DNA of 10,520 nt from Polyangiaceae bacterium (GTDB taxonomy: Bacteria > Myxococcota > Polyangia > Polyangiales > Polyangiaceae): NCBI GenBank assembly GCA_025936205.1, contig JAICTU010000327.1, forward strand, positions 1-10,520, written 5' to 3'. Position numbers and translations under genes: made by a program. Positions 5,681 to 10,520 of the stretch are shown one piece after another. Within the stretch, counting starts at the first letter, position 1. The number at the start of each line of letters is the position of its first letter. The notes below the pieces were generated by a model. It was given only the letters and a program-made list of their open reading frames with translations. It had not been told where the DNA came from and did no database searches.

Positions 5681-7309
5681 CTAGCTCAGCTCGGGCGGCG
5701 GTGGCGTCTGCGATCGCTCGACGAGCAGCGCCGGCGGGCGCAGCGGCAGCTCGATCACGAAGCGCGTGCCGCGCGGGTCGCGGCGTTCGCAGCGGATCTT
5801 GCCGCCGTGCGCCTCGACGATCTCCTGAGTGATGGCGAGCCCCAGGCCGTTGCCGTTGCGCTTGGTGGTGAAGAACGGCTCGAACAGGTGCTGGCGCGTC
5901 TGGTCATCCATACCGCGGCCGCTGTCCGCGACCGAGATCTCGAGCGTCTCTGGAGTCTGCGGCGCGGGCTCGGCAGGAGAGCCGAGCGCACGGACACCGA
6001 CCACCAGCTCGCCGCCTTCGCTCATGGCCTCGCGCGCGTTGCGGATCAGATTCAGCATCACCTGCCGGATCTGCGCTTCGTCGAGCGTCGCCGGCGGCAA
6101 GCCTTCCTGGATCTGCAGCTGGCTGCGGATCTCGTGCTGCGCCAGCTCGGCCTGGGCGGAAGCGACGGCTTCGCTCACCACGGACCCCAGGTCCTCCTCC
6201 TGGAAATCCGGGCGAGAGCGGCGCGCCAGGGACAGGTACTTCTCGCTCAGCAGGATCAGGCGCTCGACCTCCAGCTTCACGGCCTTCAGCAGCGCGGCGA
6301 CCTCGCCTTGCGGCGCACCCAGCTCCTCCTCGAGCAGCTCCACGTTCAGCGCCAGCGAGGACAGCGGGTTGCGCACCTCGTGCGTGACCTGCGCAGCCAT
6401 CTTTCCGATCGCCGCCAGGCGCTCGCTGGAGAGCAGCTCGGCGTTGGCGCGCGCGATGGCCGCCACCATGCTCTCGAAGGTGGCGGCCAGCTCACCGATC
6501 TCGTCATTGGAGGCGACCAGCGCGTGCGGCGTGAGGTCACCGCGCGTCACCGCGCGCGCGCGCTCGGTGACCGCGCCCAGTGGCGCCAGCAAGCGGCGCG
6601 CGTTCCACGCCACCCACAAGCCGACCAGCACCGTGAAGCTCGCCGACGCCCAGAGCAGGCGCGCTGCCAGGCGCTCGCGCGCGCGCGCGTCGTCGAGCAG
6701 GCCGTCGACGCTGCTCTTGACCTCGCGCTCCAGCCCGTTCAGCCGACGGCGTCCCTCCTGGCTGCGGCGCACCAGCTCGTCGCGCAGGTTCTGGGCGACG
6801 TCCGAGTCGCGCGACTGCAGCGCGTCGAAGAGCTTGCCGATCAGCTCGCGATCGGCGCCCAGCGCGGTCTCGATCTCGATCGTCTCGGCGTCCAGGCGGT
6901 GGCCGAGGCGTTGCAGCTCTGCGCTCTGATTGCCGAACGCCAGCGAGAGCGCATCGCGCACCGCGAGGAACGCGCGCGGGCGCCCGACGGACAGCCACGA
7001 ATCGAACCAGACGCGCTCCGCGGCGGGGTTCTTGGCGGCGGTGACGTGATTGAGCTGCACGCTCCAGGTCTCTTGCCCGCCCACGGCGTCGCGCAGCGTC
7101 AGCGCCAGCGGCAAGTACCCCGAGCGCATCAACTCCGCTTCCTGCGTGGCCGCGCGCAGGGCGAACACGTTCCAGGCCGTGACCAGCGAGAAGGCCAGCG
7201 TCACCGCCAGATAGGAGAAGGTGACGCGCCGGGTGACGCTGCGGCGCCCCCCTTCGCGCGGCAACCGCGCGGGCGCGGCAGGCAAAGCAGCCTCAGATCG
7301 AGGGTTCAT
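5681..7309 (-). CDS. Membrane-bound HAMP sensor histidine kinase
   Basis: This encodes a 542-residue sensor kinase. Membrane helices lie at about 29-51 and 217-236. Between them is an all-helical extracytoplasmic sensor region of about 165 residues, resembling four-helix-bundle ligand domains. A HAMP linker follows (about 237-288), then the dimerisation helix with the phosphorylated His310 in QVTHEVRNPLSSL. The ATPase domain shows the N box (N420, N424), G1 DSGRGMD (462-468), F box FEPFFTTK (476-483) and G2 GNGLGLA (486-492), all intact, so it should be active. The tail is proline-rich (PPPP near 536-539). The ATG at 7309 lies inside the end of the upstream kinase gene (17-base overlap), so the two are probably translated together. 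No response regulator is adjacent. The ligand and target are unknown. Confidence 0.93.
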   Translation of the reverse strand: MNPRSEAALPAAPARLPREGGRRSVTRRVTFSYLAVTLAFSLVTAWNVFALRAATQEAELMRSGYLPLALTLRDAVGGQETWSVQLNHVTAAKNPAAERVWFDSWLSVGRPRAFLAVRDALSLAFGNQSAELQRLGHRLDAETIEIETALGADRELIGKLFDALQSRDSDVAQNLRDELVRRSQEGRRRLNGLEREVKSSVDGLLDDARARERLAARLLWASASFTVLVGLWVAWNARRLLAPLGAVTERARAVTRGDLTPHALVASNDEIGELAATFESMVAAIARANAELLSSERLAAIGKMAAQVTHEVRNPLSSLALNVELLEEELGAPQGEVAALLKAVKLEVERLILLSEKYLSLARRSRPDFQEEDLGSVVSEAVASAQAELAQHEIRSQLQIQEGLPPATLDEAQIRQVMLNLIRNAREAMSEGGELVVGVRALGSPAEPAPQTPETLEISVADSGRGMDDQTRQHLFEPFFTTKRNGNGLGLAITQEIVEAHGGKIRCERRDPRGTRFVIELPLRPPALLVERSQTPPPPELS

Positions 7310-9221
7310 CCGCCAGAACTCCGCGTTCCGGCAGCACCGACTGAATCGTCACTCCCTGCGGCAGGCGCAGCTCGAACGTCGCCCCCTCCGAGCTCGAACG
7401 CACCACGATGCTGCCCTTGTGCTCTTGCACGATCTTCTTGACGATGGCCAGGCCGAGGCCCGTGCCGCCTTGCTTGCCGGCCGTGACGAAGCTCTGGAAC
7501 ATGCGGCCCTGGATCTCTTCCGGAATACCGGGACCGGTGTCGCTGACTCCGATCAGCAGATCGTCACCGTCCATGTGCGCATACACGCTCAGCGTGCCGC
7601 CCTTTTCGCCCATGGCCTCGATGGCGTTGCGGGCCAGGTTCTGCACCGCACGCGCGATGCGGAACTCGTCGAAGCGCGCCGTGACCTTGGTGTCGATGTC
7701 GAAGTCGAGCTGGATCGGGCGGCCCTCGGCGTATTGCTCCATGCCCTTCTTCATGTCGTCGAAGAAGCGGTTCAGGTACACGCGCCGCACGAAGATGCGC
7801 CGCTCGCCGCGCGCGAAGTCGAGCACTTCGCGCTGCATGGCGGTGAGCATCTCCAGCTGCTTGAGCACGCCCTGCGCGTGCTCGGCGCGCACCGCCGGAT
7901 CGTCGGCGCTGGTCATCATCTGTACGTGCCCGCTGATCACCGTCATGGGCGTCTTGAAGTCGTGGATCACCTGCGAGAGCAGCCGCCCGATGGTGGTCAT
8001 GCGCTGCCCGCGCTCGCGCTGCACGCTGGCGCGGTACAGGCGCACGGCGGTCGTCAGGTTCGAGCCCACCAGACCCATCAACGAGCGATCTTCCTCCTCG
8101 AAGGGCCGCCCGCCGCGCTTGCTGAACAGGCCCAGCGCGCCGAACACCTGCTCGTTGGAGAGCGGCATCACCAGGCAGGACTGGATCGAGAAGCTGAAGC
8201 GCCCCTCGACGCGCGCGCTGTAGTGGGGGTTCTGCTTGGCGTCCGCCAGCTCGATGGTCTCACCCGAGCTCATCGCGTTCGCCGCCAGCCCCTCCCCCGC
8301 CTTCACGCTGAAGCGATCCAGCGCGTCGGGACGGTCCGTGTTGTACACGTACTGGAACAGATCGCCGGTATCCTCTTCCGCCAGCAGCAGCGTCGCCCCT
8401 TGCGCCTGACAGGCCTTGGCCAGCGCCGACAAGGCCGCGCGGGAGAGATCCTCGATCGATTCCGCGCGCGCCATCGCGCGCTCCAGCTCGTTCAAGAGCT
8501 GCAGGTCCGCGACGCGCCGCTCCAGCTTCTCCTTCGTGCTGAGCAGCTGGTGGTTCTTCTGGATCTGCGAGAGGAACAGGCGCGAGTTGTCGATCGCAAC
8601 CGCCGCCTGCGTGCTCAACGCGGACAGGATCGCTTCGTCCTCCGCGGTGAACTCCTCGCCCGTGGTCTTGTTCAGCACCTGGATCACACCGATGGTGCGG
8701 CCCATGTGATTCTTCAGGGGCGCGGCCAGCATGCTGCGCGTGCGATAGCCCGTGAACAGATCCCACTCGGGCTCGAAGCGCGGATCGGTATAGGCATCGC
8801 GCAAGCGGATCGCCTTGCCGGTCTTGGCAACGGTTCCAGCGATGCCGTGCCCGACGCGCACGCGGATCGACCGCACTTGCTCACCGATCACGATGCGCGA
8901 GACGAGCTCGCCCTTCGCTTGATCGAGCAGGTACAACGTACAGCGATCGGCCTCCAGGAGATCGGTCAGCCGCCCCAGGATCAGCTCCAGCAGATCATCG
9001 AGATCGAGCGTCGTGCCGAGCGCGTTGCCGACTTCGCGCAGCGCCGAGGCGATGCGCACTTCGCGCGCGAGCGCCGCCCGCAACTCTGCGATCTCGTCGC
9101 GCTCCCCGGCACCCGGGGCGCGGGGGGTCCCCGCACTCGGGGGAGGATCGCGGGGCGATTCTGCCTCCTGGCCGGCTTTCACAACCGATAGGGAACCACG
9201 GACGGCCAGGGAGGTCCACAC
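7293..9221 (-). CDS. Soluble histidine kinase with two GAF domains
   Basis: This encodes 642 residues from the GTG at 9221, chosen because GGAGG lies nine bases upstream. A GTG at 9182 (629 residues) is the alternative, and the frame stays open to 9719 only by reading antisense through acylphosphatase. There is no membrane helix. After a short charged, proline-rich start come GAF 1 (about 56-217, with the EADRCTLYLLD and GHGIAGTVAKTGK segments), a coiled linker, GAF 2 (about 239-399, with SCLVMPL), a dimerisation domain with His420 in VIHDFKTPM, and an ATPase domain with N532, G1 DTGPGIP (561-567) and G2 GGTGLGLA (585-592). All catalytic boxes are present. GAF domains commonly bind small ligands such as cyclic nucleotides, or chromophores. 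No chromophore cysteine can be assigned with confidence. The gene overlaps the next kinase by 17 bases and is divergent from acylphosphatase. Confidence 0.92.
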   Translation of the reverse strand: MWTSLAVRGSLSVVKAGQEAESPRDPPPSAGTPRAPGAGERDEIAELRAALAREVRIASALREVGNALGTTLDLDDLLELILGRLTDLLEADRCTLYLLDQAKGELVSRIVIGEQVRSIRVRVGHGIAGTVAKTGKAIRLRDAYTDPRFEPEWDLFTGYRTRSMLAAPLKNHMGRTIGVIQVLNKTTGEEFTAEDEAILSALSTQAAVAIDNSRLFLSQIQKNHQLLSTKEKLERRVADLQLLNELERAMARAESIEDLSRAALSALAKACQAQGATLLLAEEDTGDLFQYVYNTDRPDALDRFSVKAGEGLAANAMSSGETIELADAKQNPHYSARVEGRFSFSIQSCLVMPLSNEQVFGALGLFSKRGGRPFEEEDRSLMGLVGSNLTTAVRLYRASVQRERGQRMTTIGRLLSQVIHDFKTPMTVISGHVQMMTSADDPAVRAEHAQGVLKQLEMLTAMQREVLDFARGERRIFVRRVYLNRFFDDMKKGMEQYAEGRPIQLDFDIDTKVTARFDEFRIARAVQNLARNAIEAMGEKGGTLSVYAHMDGDDLLIGVSDTGPGIPEEIQGRMFQSFVTAGKQGGTGLGLAIVKKIVQEHKGSIVVRSSSEGATFELRLPQGVTIQSVLPERGVLADEPSI

Positions 9222-9223
9222 CG

Positions 9224-9246
9224 CTCGCGGCCTCCGCGAGATCTCG
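9224..9246. promoter_or_regulatory. Overlapping palindromes at the start of the GAF kinase gene
   Basis: CTCGCGG (9224-9230) pairs with CCGCGAG (9234-9240) around a three-base loop, and CGAGATCTCG (9237-9246) is a perfect 10-bp palindrome sharing bases with it. On the minus strand the first one contains the GGAGG that serves the GTG start at 9221. In mRNA this hairpin would bury the ribosome binding site, and as DNA either palindrome could be an operator. No promoter boxes are clear in the 135-base divergent region. Confidence 0.4.
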
Positions 9247-9356
9247 GACAAATCCGGCCTCCAGAAACAAACCTTTGCGCTCCGCCAAACTTTTCTCGAG
9301 ACTAGCCTGTGGATCCAGCTGCACTGGGATGGGACGTGGCAAGAAGAAGGTCGAGA

Positions 9357-9635
9357 ATGGCTCTGAAACAACTCCAGCTCGTCGTGCGAGGCAGAGTCCA
9401 GGGAGTGTATTTTCGAGCCTCTGCCCAGCGCGAGGCGCGGCGCCTGGGGCTGGTGGGCACGGTGCGCAACCGGCCCGACGGCTCCGTGGAAATTGTCGCC
9501 GAAGGCGAAGAGAGCTCCATCCGGGAGCTGCATGGCTGGGCTCAAAAAGGCCCGAGCGTGGCGCGCGTCGATCGGGTGGACACGCGCTGGCGCAGTTATT
9601 CCGGGGAATTCTCGGATTTTCGCATCGTCGATTGA
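9357..9635 (+). CDS. acyP: Acylphosphatase
   Basis: This encodes a small cytoplasmic enzyme of 92 residues that hydrolyses carboxyl-phosphate bonds in acyl phosphates such as acetyl phosphate or 1,3-bisphosphoglycerate. The family signature is intact: VRGRVQGVYFR (residues 10-20) with the phosphate-binding Arg20, and TVRNRPDGSVEI, giving the catalytic Asn38. Length is exactly that of the family, a complete ferredoxin-like fold. The ATG at 9357 follows an AAGAAGAAGG stretch. A longer frame from 9309 adds 16 residues without family support. The gene is divergent from the GAF kinase, and its stop overlaps the start of the next gene by four bases. No regulatory link with the kinases is shown by the sequence. 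Confidence 0.96.
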   Translation: MALKQLQLVVRGRVQGVYFRASAQREARRLGLVGTVRNRPDGSVEIVAEGEESSIRELHGWAQKGPSVARVDRVDTRWRSYSGEFSDFRIVD

Positions 9636-10520
9636 TTCGCCAGGCGCTGCTGACGACCGCTGTGCTGGCGCTCTGGAGTGCGCCGAGCGTCGCTGACCGG
9701 GCGCCAGACGCAGGTGCAATGGCCGGCGACGCTCGGCTCTCGTTGCCCGAGTTGCCGAAGCTCATCGATACACCACTACCGAAGTCCTCACCCGACGCTC
9801 TCCAGCGCCTCGATGCACTGGTGGATGGGCTCGTGGCGCCCGACGCCGCGCGACGCCAGGAAGCCCTCCGGCACGTCCAGGACGTCGACCCGAGCTGGCT
9901 CCCCGCCGTGGCCGAGCGCTTCGAGCGCCTGGCAGACAGCGCCAACAAGCCCGCGCTGAAGGAGCTGCTCGAACAGATCCGCGAGCGCACCCGCAGCGAG
10001 CGGCGCAAGCTGTTCGAGGCGGAGCGACGCTCCGGCGCAATCACCACCCCCGACTACCTCGAGATGCTGGTCCTGACCGGCGATCGCTCGAGCGCCCAGC
10101 TGCGAGCGCTGACCGAGGTCGTGACCTACAGCCGTCTGTTCGAAAGGATCGGCACCTTGCCCGCCGCGCGCGGGCTGGTCAGCGTGTACGTGCGCTTCGG
10201 AGAGTTCCTGCGTGTCGATACCCAGCTCGCGCTGGCGCGCCTGGGGGACCGTGCGGTCGCCGCGCTGGTGGAGGCGACCGGGCATCCCGCGCCTCGCATC
10301 GCCAGCTGGGCCGAGCACCAGCTCGCCGAGCTCGGCAAATCACGGCCCAGCGAAGCGCTCCAGATCGCCGACCCCGCGCTGCGCGCCGACGTGCTGCGCG
10401 CCTATGGCAAGCTGCGCCCGCTGGAAGCGATGCCGCTGCTGGTCTCGTACGCGAGCAGCGGCACGGCCCTGGTGCGGACGGCAGCGCGCGAGGCGCTGAG
10501 CGCCTACGGCGAGGCGGCGC
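9632..10520 (+). CDS. Exported HEAT-like repeat protein, 3' end outside window
   Basis: The frame is open from a TTG at 9632 to the end of the window (296 residues seen). The TTG overlaps the acylphosphatase stop (TTGA), which indicates translational coupling. The first 21 residues form a clear signal peptide (I-R-Q, hydrophobic LLTTAVLALW, then APSVA before Asp22), so the product is probably periplasmic. The mature part is helical. After a charged stretch (LKELLEQIRERTRSERRKLF) come repeating helix pairs from about residue 183, such as LALARLGDRAVAALVEATGH, AEHQLAELG and AREALSAYGE, which resemble HEAT or armadillo-type repeats. Such repeats usually serve as protein-binding scaffolds. No catalytic motif is visible. 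The start could lie slightly downstream, but the signal peptide position supports this one. The specific function is unknown. Confidence 0.8.
   Translation, partial: MIRQALLTTAVLALWSAPSVADRAPDAGAMAGDARLSLPELPKLIDTPLPKSSPDALQRLDALVDGLVAPDAARRQEALRHVQDVDPSWLPAVAERFERLADSANKPALKELLEQIRERTRSERRKLFEAERRSGAITTPDYLEMLVLTGDRSSAQLRALTEVVTYSRLFERIGTLPAARGLVSVYVRFGEFLRVDTQLALARLGDRAVAALVEATGHPAPRIASWAEHQLAELGKSRPSEALQIADPALRADVLRAYGKLRPLEAMPLLVSYASSGTALVRTAAREALSAYGEAA

Noticed and set aside
5243..7441. Long plus-strand open frame of 732 codons
   Set aside because: It lies antisense to the intact HAMP histidine kinase. It is an artefact of GC-rich codon usage, with Arg/Gln/Ala-rich low-complexity translation.
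7221..9191. Long plus-strand open frame of 656 codons
   Set aside because: It is antisense to the double-GAF kinase, whose domains and motifs are all intact. The translation is rich in His, Arg and Gln and has no family resemblance.
9222..9719. N-terminal extension of the GAF kinase frame
   Set aside because: It would run antisense through the whole acylphosphatase gene, and the extension shows no domain.

Overview
The window is uniformly GC-rich, with GC-biased third codon positions that create very long antisense shadow frames. Gene content includes an ECF42-type sigma factor with a DGPF/YCII partner, stacked histidine kinases without a response regulator, an Fo-only ATP synthase cluster and a secreted HEAT-like protein. 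Together with the tandem and palindromic intergenic repeats, this suggests a large-genome deltaproteobacterial-type organism, most likely Myxococcota (Polyangia-like). That assignment is an inference from gene content and style, because no rRNA or other marker gene is present.

Layout. (1) 1-489, plus strand: the C-terminal end of an ABC1/AarF/UbiB kinase-like protein. (2) 490-1056: a non-coding stretch with an AT-rich inverted repeat, four tandem copies of a 35-bp unit, and two adjacent perfect stem-loops between the convergent ubiB and atp genes. (3) 1057-2896, minus strand: an Fo-only ATP synthase operon, read atpZ-like, atpI-like, atpB, atpE. No F1 subunit and no b subunit is present, so the ATP synthase genes are split in this genome. 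(4) 3118-4739, plus strand: a DGPF/YCII-family protein coupled by a 4-base overlap to an ECF42-like sigma factor, with a possible ECF-type promoter upstream and a hairpin downstream. (5) 4752-5658: a doubtful remnant ORF on the minus strand, then a short gene on the plus strand that resembles only the N-terminal part of an acyl-CoA synthetase, with its ATP-binding signature degraded. (6) 5681-9221, minus strand: two histidine kinases overlapping by 17 bp. The upstream one is a soluble double-GAF kinase and the downstream one a membrane HAMP kinase. (7) 9357-10520, plus strand: acylphosphatase, then a 4-base-overlapping exported HEAT-like protein that runs off the window.

How the genes work together. 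The Fo genes encode the ion channel (a), the rotor ring (c) and two accessory membrane proteins used in assembly or ion supply. They need F1 and b subunits encoded elsewhere. The DGPF protein and sigma factor form a known conserved pair. The two kinases are probably co-translated and may signal together to a response regulator outside the window. The clearest unusual items are the truncated synthetase-like gene, the c subunit with a signal-peptide-like leader and a partial sodium-type ligand set, the bracketed tandem repeat, and the palindrome covering the ribosome binding site of the GAF kinase. I do not see a convincing entirely new multi-gene system here.
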